From Anaerococcus ihuae (GTDB lineage Bacteria > Bacillota > Clostridia > Tissierellales > Peptoniphilaceae): 64,000 nt of DNA. The position numbers and the translations under genes were made by a program. Under the pieces are notes generated by a model. The model worked only from the letters and a program-made list of their open reading frames with translations. It was not told the DNA's origin and ran no database searches. This document shows positions 38,671 through 47,617 of this stretch, in pieces. The stretch spans positions 124,001 through 188,000 of the forward strand of contig NZ_CAKMRU010000003.1 in the NCBI RefSeq assembly GCF_928368155.1. The letters run 5' to 3'. The first letter of the stretch is position 1. The number at the start of each line of letters is the position of its first letter.

Positions 38671-38952
38671 CTATTCTACTACTGCTAATACGTCTTTGTA
38701 TGCTAATACTACGTAATTTTCACCGTCAATTTTTACATCAGTTCCTGCATATTGGGAATAAATAACCTTGTCTCCTTCTTTTAAGGAATCTTTTTTATCT
38801 TGGTCATTTAAAATATCATTGCTAATTGCAACAACTTCTGCGTATTGTGGTTTTTCTTGAGCAGATTCTGGTAAAACTATGCCAGATTGGGTTTTCTTTT
38901 CTGCTTCTAATTTTTTTATAACTACTCTTTCACCGATTGGTTTTAAGTTCAT
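38671..38952 (-). CDS. groES: Co-chaperonin GroES (Hsp10)
   Basis: A 93-residue lid of the GroEL chamber. MNLKPIGERVVIKKLEAEKK, the mobile loop QSGIVLPESAQEKP and KVIYSQYAGTDVKIDGENYV are family signatures. It is the first gene of the heat-shock operon, with AGGAGG before the start and a CIRCE element just upstream. Confidence 0.98.
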   Translation of the reverse strand: MNLKPIGERVVIKKLEAEKKTQSGIVLPESAQEKPQYAEVVAISNDILNDQDKKDSLKEGDKVIYSQYAGTDVKIDGENYVVLAYKDVLAVVE

Positions 38953-38965
38953 TTTATTCCTCCTT

Positions 38966-38992
38966 TTAGCACTCTTTATCTTTGACTGCTAA
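38966..38992. promoter_or_regulatory. CIRCE element (HrcA operator) of groESL
   Basis: TTAGCACTC, nine bases, GACTGCTAA matches the CIRCE consensus TTAGCACTC-N9-GAGTGCTAA with one mismatch. It lies 14 bases before the groES start. HrcA repression is known for this element; hrcA itself is not in the window. A TTGCAT/TATATT promoter candidate lies just upstream on the minus strand. Confidence 0.92.
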
Positions 38993-39034
38993 TGTCTAAT
39001 ATAAATATACAAGTAATTTAAAATAATGCAAGTT

Positions 39035-39940
39035 TTATTTGCCGATGGCGTTTTCTCTTCCATAATAAAATAAATATTGTTGAACGTATCCTGCATTTTC
39101 CCCAAAATATTTGTCTGCATAGGCAGAAATTTGTTTTTTTGGAACTTCTTCTTTTATAAATAAAAATTCCATAACTCTTTTTATCCAAACATCAACCGGA
39201 AAAGTTTCCCTTTTGTGAAAGGCAAAAAGCAAAATACAATCGGCAACTTTTGGTCCAACTCCTGGAAGCTCTTGGAGTTTTTTTCTCAAATCTTCTGTTG
39301 GCATTTTTATATCTTTCTCAAAATCAAAAAATCCATCATTGATTATTTTTGCCGTTTGGACTATTCTTTTATCACGAAAACCAACCCTTGCCTTTTCTCT
39401 TAAATCTTCTGGACTTGCTTTTGATAGTTGTTCAGGATTTGGGAAAGAATAATATTTTCTTCCTTTATATTCTCCAATATAATCTCCATACATTTCAGAA
39501 ATTATTCTCACAGCTTTTTTAATTCTTGGGATTTGGTTGTTGGCTGAAATTATAAAAGAAATTAGGGTTTCAAAAAATTCTTGATTTAATATTCTAATTC
39601 CTGCCCCATATTCTGTAGCCTCTTTTAGGGTCTGATCTACAGAAATTTTTTCTTTTATATCTTCATAATTTACACCAAGGTCAAAATAATCGTAGAAAAT
39701 ATCATAAAATTCTTCTTCCGATACATTGTCTATAATTATCTTTTCCCCTTCTTTTTTGAGATTTATAATTTTTCCCAAAAAAACTGCAGTAAATGATCCA
39801 TCTTCCTCCTCAAAAAAATTGAAACATTGGCCGCAGGTAAAAATATCTTTTGGGTCAAAAGATTCATGGTAAAAAATCAATTGACCCTTCTCATTTATTA
39901 AATTTAATTTATTTTTATTTTCTTCTATATATCTATTCAT
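39035..39940 (-). CDS. ogg: 8-oxoguanine DNA glycosylase (OGG1-type, HhH-GPD)
   Basis: A 301-residue base-excision repair enzyme removing 8-oxoguanine. The helix-hairpin-helix is LQELPGVGPKVADCILLFAF, containing the catalytic Lys of OGG enzymes, followed by ETFPVDVWIKRVME with the conserved Asp. The N-terminal domain (FDPKDIFTCGQCFNF) matches OGG_N. Bacterial OGG1-like enzymes occur in many Clostridia. It starts 8 bases after the sortase stop and is probably co-transcribed with it. Confidence 0.92.
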   Translation of the reverse strand: MNRYIEENKNKLNLINEKGQLIFYHESFDPKDIFTCGQCFNFFEEEDGSFTAVFLGKIINLKKEGEKIIIDNVSEEEFYDIFYDYFDLGVNYEDIKEKISVDQTLKEATEYGAGIRILNQEFFETLISFIISANNQIPRIKKAVRIISEMYGDYIGEYKGRKYYSFPNPEQLSKASPEDLREKARVGFRDKRIVQTAKIINDGFFDFEKDIKMPTEDLRKKLQELPGVGPKVADCILLFAFHKRETFPVDVWIKRVMEFLFIKEEVPKKQISAYADKYFGENAGYVQQYLFYYGRENAIGK

Positions 39941-39948
39941 TTTTATCC

Positions 39949-40716
39949 TTATCTAATTCTTAGGGCATGGACTGCAAGTCTTTCGTCTTCATAATCATAT
40001 TGACATGTGGATAATGTAATAATGGTATCATCATCCTTAAATTCGCGATTTTCAAGACTTACATCACTCTTATCTCTAAGCTTTTTAAAATATTCTAATT
40101 TTTGACTCATATCCTCAAAATCCAAGGTCCTATAATCATATTCAGATGGGGTTGTGAAAACCGAGAAAATTTCATATTCCCTAAGCCCCTCATTTGTTGT
40201 TATATAAATTTTTCTGTTTTTTGTAGCAAAATCTTGGTCCCTAAATTTTTTTAAAGCTGAAAACATTGTTTCCATTCCTTGAACATAATGACCATAAATA
40301 ACAGAATTCGCATCATTAAATTTGCTGTCATTCATATAATCCATAAAAATAGACCCAGCTATATCATATTTTAAATCCAAAGATTGTCTCAAATAATAAT
40401 TATTATCTTTTGCTTGTAAGATTGGATAAGCAATATTTGTTTCAGGAATTTCAATAAAACCAATTACATCTTGGTTTTCCTTTTGAAATTTTTTCAAAAT
40501 CTCCATAAATTTCTTTTCCTTATCAGCAAAAGTTTCTATTTTTATTTTTTTACCACTTTTATCATTTGACTTAACTTCTTCCATGACAGATGCAATATGT
40601 TGGTTATTTTTATAATTTTTATAATAATCATAACCTCTTCTGCCGAGAATGCCAAGACACACTGCTATAACAATTACAAGAATAACTCTTATGAACTTTA
40701 AAAACTTATCTTTCAT
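39949..40716 (-). CDS. srtB: Class B sortase
   Basis: A 255-residue membrane-anchored transpeptidase. An N-terminal anchor (IRVILVIVIAVCLGILG) precedes the catalytic domain. Class B features are DVIGFIEIPETNIAYPILQ, AGSIFMDYMND, VIYGHY (catalytic His) and TIITLSTCQYDYEDERLAVH (catalytic Cys and Arg). Class B sortases of Clostridia usually attach proteins carrying NPxTG, SPxTG or NPQTN-like signals. No obvious canonical substrate lies beside it; the giant protein at 28598-36586 ends with a related but altered SNVSTG. Divergent from the glutaredoxin gene. Confidence 0.93.
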   Translation of the reverse strand: MKDKFLKFIRVILVIVIAVCLGILGRRGYDYYKNYKNNQHIASVMEEVKSNDKSGKKIKIETFADKEKKFMEILKKFQKENQDVIGFIEIPETNIAYPILQAKDNNYYLRQSLDLKYDIAGSIFMDYMNDSKFNDANSVIYGHYVQGMETMFSALKKFRDQDFATKNRKIYITTNEGLREYEIFSVFTTPSEYDYRTLDFEDMSQKLEYFKKLRDKSDVSLENREFKDDDTIITLSTCQYDYEDERLAVHALRIR

Positions 40717-40797
40717 TTTTTCACCTTTAAAACTTCCTTTCTATTAGTATAATAATATAAATTGTAAAATTTATGAAATTTATTTTAAGGAGTATAT

Positions 40798-41025
40798 ATG
40801 TCAGATTATAAATTATTTGTTGGGACAGCTTGTCCTCACTGTAGAAAAGTTGAAAATTTCTTAGAAGAAAACAATATAGAATTAGAAATTGTAAATATAA
40901 ACGAGAATAGAGATGCCATGATGGAATTAATCCAAAACGGCGGCAAAAGACAAGTGCCATGCCTTTTCCACGATGGAGAATATTTATACGAGTCAAACGA
41001 TATAATCGAATTTTTAAAAAAATAA
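40798..41025 (+). CDS. Glutaredoxin-like protein
   Basis: A 75-residue thioredoxin-fold protein. The redox motif is TACPHCRKVENFL (CPHC, residues 11-14), and QVPCLFHDGEYLYESNDIIE carries the cis-Pro and glutathione/thiol-binding region. Probable role is thiol-disulphide reduction in the cytoplasm. AGGAGTATAT precedes the ATG. It is a single-gene unit followed by a terminator. Confidence 0.93.
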   Translation: MSDYKLFVGTACPHCRKVENFLEENNIELEIVNINENRDAMMELIQNGGKRQVPCLFHDGEYLYESNDIIEFLKK

Positions 41026-41037
41026 ATAAATTTTTAA

Positions 41038-41066
41038 GCGTGTGTTTTTAATGCACGTTTTTTTAT
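41038..41066 (+). terminator. Terminator of the glutaredoxin gene
   Basis: GCGTGTGT pairs with ATGCACG (including two G-U pairs), followed by TTTTTTTATAT on the plus strand. Confidence 0.78.
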
Positions 41067-41125
41067 ATATACACATTTTTTATATATAAGAAAAAACTTG
41101 GGTATAAAATAAAAAAGGAGAATTT

Positions 41126-41944
41126 ATGATAAAACTAATAGCAACAGATTGTGATGAAACGCTTTTATCGACAGATAAAACAATTCATCCAAGAAATCTT
41201 AAAGCCATAAAAAAAGCCCAGGAAATGGGAATAATAGTTTCAATAGCAACAGGCCGCGGCCCCTACCAACTTTTTGATATTCTTGACCAAATAGACAATG
41301 TAAAAGAAAACAGATTTTCAATACTTTGTAATGGTGGAATAATAATAGACAATGTAACAAAAAAAGTTGTAGAAGCATCCCCAATTGATTACAAAAAAGC
41401 AGTGGAAGTTTCAGACTATTGCAATGAAAAAAATGTGCATTTCGAAATCTATACCGACAAACACTGCTATGTATTTCCAAACGGAAATGAAGTAAAAGGG
41501 ACTTATGATAAAAACATATATAAATTTGTGAAAAAAGCAAAAGATATAAAAGATCTTGATAAGGAAATAATAATAAAAGTTATAATAAAAAATTCCGACC
41601 TAAACTATCTAATGAGTCTTGAAGAAGACGTAGCAAGAATTTGTAATTGGGACGTTTCAATTTCATATTCATCAGATACCTTCATGGAAATAAACAGAAA
41701 AAATGTAAACAAGGCCAAGGCCCTAGAAAAACTTTGCGAGCATTACGGATTTGGTATGGAAAACGTCCTAACAGTTGGCGACAATTACAACGACAAAGAA
41801 ATGCTAGAAGAAGCAGGCTATTCCGCCGCAGTCCAAAACGCCCACCTTTTACTAAAAGACGTATCAAAATACACAACAAAAGCCACAAACGACCAAGGCG
41901 CAGTCGGTGAAGCCATAGAAAAATTTGTTTTTAATGAAATTTAA
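41126..41944 (+). CDS. Cof-type HAD-superfamily phosphatase
   Basis: A 272-residue phosphatase. HAD motif I is ATDCDETLLSTDKTI (residues 6-20; the usual DxDGT reads DCDET), motif II VSIATGRGPYQLFD, the C2-type cap follows, motif III Lys lies in the KALEKLCEHYG region, and motif IV is VLTVGDNYNDKEMLEEAG. Substrates of this group are sugar phosphates, phosphopyridoxal or flavin nucleotides; none can be chosen here. Single gene between two terminators, with AAGGAG before the ATG. Confidence 0.92.
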   Translation: MIKLIATDCDETLLSTDKTIHPRNLKAIKKAQEMGIIVSIATGRGPYQLFDILDQIDNVKENRFSILCNGGIIIDNVTKKVVEASPIDYKKAVEVSDYCNEKNVHFEIYTDKHCYVFPNGNEVKGTYDKNIYKFVKKAKDIKDLDKEIIIKVIIKNSDLNYLMSLEEDVARICNWDVSISYSSDTFMEINRKNVNKAKALEKLCEHYGFGMENVLTVGDNYNDKEMLEEAGYSAAVQNAHLLLKDVSKYTTKATNDQGAVGEAIEKFVFNEI

Positions 41945-42002
41945 AGATCTAGATGATTTTGATATTTAATAGTTCTAACAATTTAATAATTTAATAAAAT
42001 TG

Positions 42003-42043
42003 AGCTGTTGTAAAATAATAAAAAATTATATTTTACAACAGCT
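42003..42043. terminator. Bidirectional terminator between the Cof phosphatase and the frl-like operon
   Basis: AGCTGTTGTAAAAT (42003-42016) pairs perfectly with ATTTTACAACAGCT (42030-42043). TTTAATTTAA follows on the plus strand. It sits between two convergent stop codons and can serve both. Confidence 0.85.
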
Positions 42044-42053
42044 TTTAATTTAA

Positions 42054-43586
42054 CTATCTTTTAATTTCATCCAACTCATGCATTAAGTTTTTGTTTATAT
42101 TATATAAACAGTTATACACTTCATAAAATTTTAAATATTTTTCAGTATTTTCTTTAACAGGCTTATAAGTTTTTCCAATCTTTATTAGCTTACTTGCCTC
42201 TTCAAAACTTTCTATATTTCCAGTTCCAATCATAGCCATCAAAGCATCACCATAGCTTGCCCCAATGGTAATAGCTGGAGTTTTTATTTCCAATCCTAAA
42301 ATATCTGATAACATTTGTATCCATAGAGGATTTTTTGTTCCCCCACCAGTAACCATTATATTTTTAATTGGAACTTCTAATTCTTCAAAAATATCAAAAT
42401 GTTGTTTAATTGAGTAACAAACAGCTTCATACGCCGATCTTGCAATATTACCTCTATCGTGAGCAAGATCCAAACCAATTACAAGACCTTTCGCCTTTGA
42501 ATCATTTATTGGAGTCCTTTCTCCTGCAAAATATGGTAAGGTTACAATTCCCCCACTTCCAATTGGAATGTCTTTAATATCATTCATTATTGCTTGATAT
42601 GCATTTTCTCCACCATTTTTTTCTTCTTCAACTTTATCTTTATAATAAACATCCCTGATCCATTTTGTTAAGGCACCAGATGTGTTTGTACCAGCAGAAA
42701 TATCAAAAGTATTAGGAATAATAAATGCTTCTCTCCATAATCTATCATCATTATATAATTTTTCTGTGCATAAAATCATATAAACAGTTGAACCCATCTG
42801 AATTAACATATCTCCTGGAGTCATAACTCCACTACTAATGGCTTCTGCACCCGAATCATCTCCACCTGCTATAACAGGAGTACCAACTGCAAGTCCCGTA
42901 TCTTTTGATGCTTTTTCAGTAACATAGCCACTTATATCAGTTGTCCACATTACATCTGCTAATTGGTCTGGTTTACAAATTCCCTCACAATAGAATTCAT
43001 TAGGACTTCCATCATTATTATAAAGTGGATTAAAACTAGCTAAACCTAAGAATCTATCCACAGTATAGTTTCCTGTTAGTTTGTAAGCAAGATAACTGGA
43101 CGCTGTTAAAAATTTATAAGTTTTTTCAAATACTTCTGGTTCATTTCTTTTAATCCATAAAATTTTAGGAGCTATATCACTAGAACCTAATGGTCTTCCA
43201 AATAATTCTATAACTTTCTCTTCTCCCCATTTTTCAGTTAATATCTTGCATTCTTCCATTGCTCTTGCATCTATACCATAAAGAATAGCTTTTCTTAGAG
43301 GTTTTCCATCTTTATCTACCGGGAGACAATCAGAACTTAAAGCTGAACAACCTACTCCTTTTATTTCTTTAGGATCAATTCCTGTTTCTTTCAACAATTT
43401 ATTTGAAATTATACAAAGATCTTTGTACCAAACTTCTTCAGCATCATGTTCAAAATAATTAGGTTTTGGGTTTTCTACCCCATGACTTGTAAATGTTGAT
43501 GCAATAACATTTGCGTTTTTATCAATAATTACACCTTTGCTCTCGTTTGTTCCAACATCAATACCCAAAAAATATTTATCAGCCAT
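42054..43586 (-). CDS. FGGY-family carbohydrate kinase of the frl-like locus
   Basis: A 510-residue sugar kinase beginning YFLGIDVGTNESKGVIID (ATP site). Further FGGY features are NYFEHDAEEVWYKD, GVGCSALSSDCLPVDKDG, IAGGDDSGAEAISSGV and NIMVTGGGTKNPLWIQMLSD. It resembles xylulokinases and related pentulose/AI-2 kinases rather than glycerol kinase. It ends the long leftward operon, 3 bases after a BtpA/SgcQ gene. With the neighbouring epimerase it may form a separate branch for a ketose or glycated substrate; the substrate is unknown. Confidence 0.9.
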   Translation of the reverse strand: MADKYFLGIDVGTNESKGVIIDKNANVIASTFTSHGVENPKPNYFEHDAEEVWYKDLCIISNKLLKETGIDPKEIKGVGCSALSSDCLPVDKDGKPLRKAILYGIDARAMEECKILTEKWGEEKVIELFGRPLGSSDIAPKILWIKRNEPEVFEKTYKFLTASSYLAYKLTGNYTVDRFLGLASFNPLYNNDGSPNEFYCEGICKPDQLADVMWTTDISGYVTEKASKDTGLAVGTPVIAGGDDSGAEAISSGVMTPGDMLIQMGSTVYMILCTEKLYNDDRLWREAFIIPNTFDISAGTNTSGALTKWIRDVYYKDKVEEEKNGGENAYQAIMNDIKDIPIGSGGIVTLPYFAGERTPINDSKAKGLVIGLDLAHDRGNIARSAYEAVCYSIKQHFDIFEELEVPIKNIMVTGGGTKNPLWIQMLSDILGLEIKTPAITIGASYGDALMAMIGTGNIESFEEASKLIKIGKTYKPVKENTEKYLKFYEVYNCLYNINKNLMHELDEIKR

Positions 43587-43589
43587 TTT

Positions 43590-44423
43590 TTACTCCAAAT
43601 CTTTTCTTATTTGATAAACAACATCCATTAATTTTTTAACCCTATTAGAATCAACTCTTACATTTTCGCCATTTTCATCTTGTAATTTACCATCTTCTTT
43701 AAAATATGTCCCTACTACTGCTGCATCAGCAAATTTTAATTTCTCTTTAATTGTACTAGGTTTACAACCAGTATTAGCTAAAACTAAAGTTTCTGGAACA
43801 GATTCTTTTACTAATTTAAGTAAATTATCATCTACATCCTCACCAGCAGCATTGGCAGAAACACATAATCCATCAGCTCCGGCTTTAAAAACTGTAGATT
43901 TTGCAATTTCTGATAAACTTCTAGTATCCAAATTTCTATCGGATTCTGGATTAATGAAGTATAGCATTTTTAATTTATCTAGATGAAGTTCAGTTTTTCT
44001 TCTTAATAATTTTGAAAAATCGTTATTATATAATCCGCCATCACCCACATAAACCCCTGAAAAAGTTCCTCTACAAAAATCTGCATCAACAGCACAAGCT
44101 AATTCTAAAGTAGCAGCCCCATCAGATATTGCATCAACTCCAAAAGGTATGCTTATATCACTTTTTATTTCTCCAATTATTCTAGCCATAGATCCAACGG
44201 TTATAAAATCCATTTTTCTTTGGTATGGAAAGCTGAATTCATTTGAAATTAATACACCATCAACTCCTCCTTCTATCAGAGCTAATAAATCTTTCCTTGC
44301 TAATTTTACCAATTCATCTATACTATTTTCATATTTATACCTTGGATCTCCTGGAAGAGCACCTAAGTGTAACATTCCAATAATAGGTTTTTCTACTTTA
44401 AATAGTTCTTTTGCCCAATTCAT
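43590..44423 (-). CDS. BtpA/SgcQ family TIM-barrel protein
   Basis: A 277-residue protein of the BtpA/SgcQ family. Signatures are KPIIGMLHLGALPGDPRY, GVDGVLISNEFSFPYQ, FCRGTFSGVYVGDGGLY and VLANTGCKPSTIKEKL. Biochemical function of the family is not established; in enterobacteria SgcQ lies in a sugar gene cluster. Here it is between an FGGY kinase and a FrlC-like epimerase with gaps of 3 and 10 bases, so a sugar-phosphate aldolase-like or lyase-like step is a reasonable guess only. Confidence 0.88.
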   Translation of the reverse strand: MNWAKELFKVEKPIIGMLHLGALPGDPRYKYENSIDELVKLARKDLLALIEGGVDGVLISNEFSFPYQRKMDFITVGSMARIIGEIKSDISIPFGVDAISDGAATLELACAVDADFCRGTFSGVYVGDGGLYNNDFSKLLRRKTELHLDKLKMLYFINPESDRNLDTRSLSEIAKSTVFKAGADGLCVSANAAGEDVDDNLLKLVKESVPETLVLANTGCKPSTIKEKLKFADAAVVGTYFKEDGKLQDENGENVRVDSNRVKKLMDVVYQIRKDLE

Positions 44424-44433
44424 TCTAACACCT

Positions 44434-45270
44434 CTATTTCATATAATTATTGTCTTTTAGCCATCTTATTGATTCTCTAAGAGATTTCTCTGGGTCATTC
44501 CAATATATAGAATCATTAATTTCTAAAGATATATATTTATCAAAATTTATTGATTCTAAGTATTCTAAATATTTATCTATTGGGAAATTTCCATCACCTA
44601 AAATTTCATGATTAGAATCAGCAAGGTGAATATGAGCTATATCATCTCCAAAAGTATTAAAATAATCCTCAATTTTTTCATTAGCTACTTCCATGGCTAC
44701 AAGATCTAAGCAAATTTTTAGGTTGTCATATCCAACATCTTTTTTCATCCTTATGCAATCTTGTAAATTAATGACCAGGTTGCTTTCGTAAGGCTGAAGT
44801 TGTTCTAGCACAATGTCTATCCCAAGATTTTTTGCATATTTGCAAATTTTTTTAAAACTATCTACACAATTTTTCCAAGAATCTTCAACAGGTATGTCTC
44901 TTAAACCACAGCCAGAATTTATAAAAACTTGATTACACCCTAAATCCAATGCATCATTACATGCTTTTTTCATATACTCGACAGTCCTATTTCTAATTTC
45001 TTCATTAGGATGAGAATAAGAATATGGATACGCAAGAGTTTCTGGAGTAAACATCACAATTTTCATATTATTTTCTTTTAATTTGTTTTTTATTTTCTCT
45101 AATTGATTATTATATAAATCAGTATTTTTATCTAAATAAATATCGTAATGAGGAAGTGCCGCCCATAATTCTATATTATCAATTTTCAATCTATCAAAAC
45201 TATTTATCAAATAATCTAGCGAATATTGAATATAGGATACAGTCATTGCTGAAAATTTTAATTTTGTCAT
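44434..45270 (-). CDS. Sugar phosphate isomerase/epimerase, FrlC-like (second copy)
   Basis: A 278-residue TIM-barrel protein of the AP-endonuclease-2 superfamily. Probable metal ligands are the Glu of DIVLEQLQPYESNL, Asp of KICLDLVAMEV, His of IAHIHLADSNHEILGDGNFP and Glu of YISLEINDSIYW. Segments such as VMFTPETLAYPYSYSHPNEE and VFINSGCG parallel E. coli FrlC (fructoselysine 3-epimerase), but similarity is weaker than for the copy at 48887-49699. It likely epimerises a related ketose or ketosamine. Confidence 0.87.
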   Translation of the reverse strand: MTKLKFSAMTVSYIQYSLDYLINSFDRLKIDNIELWAALPHYDIYLDKNTDLYNNQLEKIKNKLKENNMKIVMFTPETLAYPYSYSHPNEEIRNRTVEYMKKACNDALDLGCNQVFINSGCGLRDIPVEDSWKNCVDSFKKICKYAKNLGIDIVLEQLQPYESNLVINLQDCIRMKKDVGYDNLKICLDLVAMEVANEKIEDYFNTFGDDIAHIHLADSNHEILGDGNFPIDKYLEYLESINFDKYISLEINDSIYWNDPEKSLRESIRWLKDNNYMK

Positions 45271-45298
45271 AAAATTCCTTTCTAAATTAAATCAAATT

Positions 45299-46057
45299 TT
45301 ATATTATATGATTTTTTGCTATAAAATTTTTATCAAATTCTGATCTAAACCTACTAATCTCTCCATTAACATATGATAATGAAAATTCAATAGGTTTGTT
45401 ATCGTTTCCATGTGTTACACACTTTAGCAAAAATACCGGAGTTTGTTCATTAATGTTAAGGAGTCTAGCCTCATTTTTATCTAGTTTTGTAACTTCCAAA
45501 ACTTGCTCAGCATAGCTTACTTTAATTCCATAATAATCGTATATATCATACATCGAAAAATCATTGGTATTAATTTTCATCAAATTAGGCAAAATTTCAG
45601 TTGGTACATATATTTCTTCTAAAACAGTAGGAATCTTATCTACACTACTGATTCGTTTTATATAATGAATTTCATCTTCTTCATTTATTTTAAAAATATC
45701 TGCAAAAAATGGACCAGCTTTTCTAATAAAAGAATTAACCAAACTATTTTTTGGATTCTTGTCTAATTCTTTTATTGACCTAGTAAATCCAGTTAGACTG
45801 TCAAGATTTCTATTTACAGGTTCTCCCAATACGAAGACCCCCTTGCCTTGAATTGATTGCAAGATAGCTTCACGTTGTAAATCTAATAATGCAGACCTAA
45901 TTGTAACCCTGCTTACTCCATATATTTCAGCTAACTCGTATTCCGAAGGAATTGCCTCGCCAGGCAAAAATTCTTTGTTATTTATTTTTTCTAGTATAAG
46001 ATCTCTAACTTGCTTATAAGCAGGTTGGTAGTATTGTATCTTTTTATCATTTACCAT
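45299..46057 (-). CDS. GntR/HutC-family regulator with UTRA effector domain (copy 1)
   Basis: A 252-residue regulator. The winged helix (about residues 8-75) holds LPGEAIPSEYELAEIYGVSRVTIRSALLDL, here in part EYELAEIYGVSRVTIRSAL, and GKGVFVLGEP. The C-terminal UTRA domain senses a sugar-phosphate-type effector and includes VLEEIYVPTEILPNL and FSLSYVNGEISRFRSEF. ATG at 46057 lies one base after the frlD stop (TAAAATG), suggesting reinitiation. E. coli FrlR belongs to the same family. Two regulators flank the kinase gene here, implying two different inducers. Confidence 0.9.
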   Translation of the reverse strand: MVNDKKIQYYQPAYKQVRDLILEKINNKEFLPGEAIPSEYELAEIYGVSRVTIRSALLDLQREAILQSIQGKGVFVLGEPVNRNLDSLTGFTRSIKELDKNPKNSLVNSFIRKAGPFFADIFKINEEDEIHYIKRISSVDKIPTVLEEIYVPTEILPNLMKINTNDFSMYDIYDYYGIKVSYAEQVLEVTKLDKNEARLLNINEQTPVFLLKCVTHGNDNKPIEFSLSYVNGEISRFRSEFDKNFIAKNHII

Positions 46058-46058
46058 T

Positions 46059-46853
46059 TTACCAGGCGCCTTCGTAGGATATTGTTTTAGAGCTTCTATT
46101 TGCACCAGTTTCCATAGCCTCTTCTATAGATTTACCATTTACTATAGAAAATAAGAAACCTGCTATATAGCTATCTCCTGCTCCTAGTGTATCTATTACT
46201 TTGCAAGGAGTAATCCCGTGCTCATAAAATTTTTCTCCATCATAAACTACACTGCCTTTTTCTCCTCTGGTTACAATAATCATCTTTGGCCCTTTTTTAT
46301 AAAGATCTTCCATAAATTTTTTTAATTCTTCGTAATTTTCTGAAAGTTCATCATCTGAGAAAAAAGCATAGTCAATATATGGTAGAGTTTCATCTGTTAA
46401 ATCACTTTTTATGTTTGTTGCAAAATCGAATGCTGTTGCTATTTTATTTTCTTTAAAATATTTAAACTCTTTTTCTGTATTTCCCCAATAACCGCTTACA
46501 ACCAAATCATGTTCTAGAATAAATTTTCTATTTTCTTCTGTTAATTTAAAATTTTTCATTACGCCTTCATCATAATCGCCAAGTATTCTTTCATTTCCAG
46601 AAATTTTCACTTGAGTTACGGCAGTTTTTCCAGGATTTATTTGTACATTAGAAACGTCAACTCCTTCATTGCTTATTCCGTCAATCATGAGTTTTCCAAA
46701 ATCATCTGTTCCTACTGCACCTACATAGGAACTTTCACCCCCCAGCTGTTTGATGTAAACAGAAACGTTAACAGGATTTCCTCCTAATTTTGCCATATCC
46801 ATCTCTTCATAATAATCTATGCAATTATCCCCAACACAACAAATTTTTTTCAT
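46059..46853 (-). CDS. frlD: Fructoselysine kinase (FrlD ortholog, PfkB family)
   Basis: A 264-residue ribokinase-fold enzyme expected to phosphorylate fructoselysine at C6. MKKICCVGDNCIDYYEEM, LGGNPVNVSVYIKQLG, ILGDYDEGVMKNFKL and the catalytic DTLGAGDSYIAGFLF match E. coli FrlD closely, down to the C-terminal KTISYEGAW (E. coli KTIQYHGAW). It is sandwiched between two GntR genes, overlapping the upstream one by 4 bases. A second, more diverged kinase is at 49712-50539. Confidence 0.9.
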   Translation of the reverse strand: MKKICCVGDNCIDYYEEMDMAKLGGNPVNVSVYIKQLGGESSYVGAVGTDDFGKLMIDGISNEGVDVSNVQINPGKTAVTQVKISGNERILGDYDEGVMKNFKLTEENRKFILEHDLVVSGYWGNTEKEFKYFKENKIATAFDFATNIKSDLTDETLPYIDYAFFSDDELSENYEELKKFMEDLYKKGPKMIIVTRGEKGSVVYDGEKFYEHGITPCKVIDTLGAGDSYIAGFLFSIVNGKSIEEAMETGANRSSKTISYEGAW

Positions 46854-47605
46854 TCACTTTCTCCCTTCTCAACAAATTTCATGTAAGATGTAAAAACAAA
46901 CATATCAGGGTCTGCTATCGATTTAAATACTTCCATAGGTATTTTTTCATCGCTACTATCATATGTTTTTCCTTCCATATAAATAAAATTGTCACCTTCG
47001 GATTTATCAAATATTATGGCCTCATCACTTCTTAATTCTGTCAAAGATATTTCTTGAAATCCCTTACTAGGTATTAAGTTATATTTTAATTCCAAGGCTA
47101 AGTAATAAGGTATATTTGAAAAATCAACCTTTTCAAGACCCTTACATTTTTTTAAATCCGTATAGTTATATTCTAAAAGTGCAGGTTTATCATCTATATA
47201 TCTTATTCTTACTAGCTCCAAAATAGGATTTTCTTCATCAACTTTAAATATTTTACATAATTTTTTGTCAGGATATATTATATCTTGCCTTAGAACTTTC
47301 GTTTTTAATTTTCTATCTTGTTCTTTAAGGACTACTTGAAGAGATTTTAAATCTTGTAAATTTCTATTTACCTTTCTTTTTTTTACAAAATATCCCTTTC
47401 CTTGAATCGCTTCCAAGTATCCTTCTTCAACAAGTCTTCGTAAAGCTGACCTTAGGGTAGATCTATTAACATTCCACAATTGACATATCTGTCTTTCTGA
47501 AATTATTTTATCCCCAACTTCCAAATCACTATTTTTCAAATATGTAAGAAGTCTTTCAAGCAATTCTGCTTTTGTCATATAATTTTTTTTTACTTTTTTA
47601 TTCAA
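46850..47605 (-). CDS. GntR-family regulator with UTRA effector domain (copy 2)
   Basis: A 251-residue regulator with TKAELLERLLTYLKNSDLEV, then the helix-turn-helix SERQICQLWNVNRSTLRSAL and GKGYFVKKRKVNRNLQDL. The UTRA domain follows to the C-terminus. The likely start is TTG at 47605, preceded by GAGGT; an ATG nine codons inside lacks a ribosome site. The stop overlaps the frlD start (ATGA). The first winged-helix wing sequence differs clearly from copy 1, so the two probably bind different sites. Confidence 0.88.
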   Translation of the reverse strand: MNKKVKKNYMTKAELLERLLTYLKNSDLEVGDKIISERQICQLWNVNRSTLRSALRRLVEEGYLEAIQGKGYFVKKRKVNRNLQDLKSLQVVLKEQDRKLKTKVLRQDIIYPDKKLCKIFKVDEENPILELVRIRYIDDKPALLEYNYTDLKKCKGLEKVDFSNIPYYLALELKYNLIPSKGFQEISLTELRSDEAIIFDKSEGDNFIYMEGKTYDSSDEKIPMEVFKSIADPDMFVFTSYMKFVEKGESE

Positions 47606-47617
47606 ATCTACCTCTAA

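Noticed and set aside
42054-43586. A second glycerol kinase
   Set aside because: N-terminal and active-site segments are closer to xylulokinase-type FGGY proteins, and the context is the frl-like locus.
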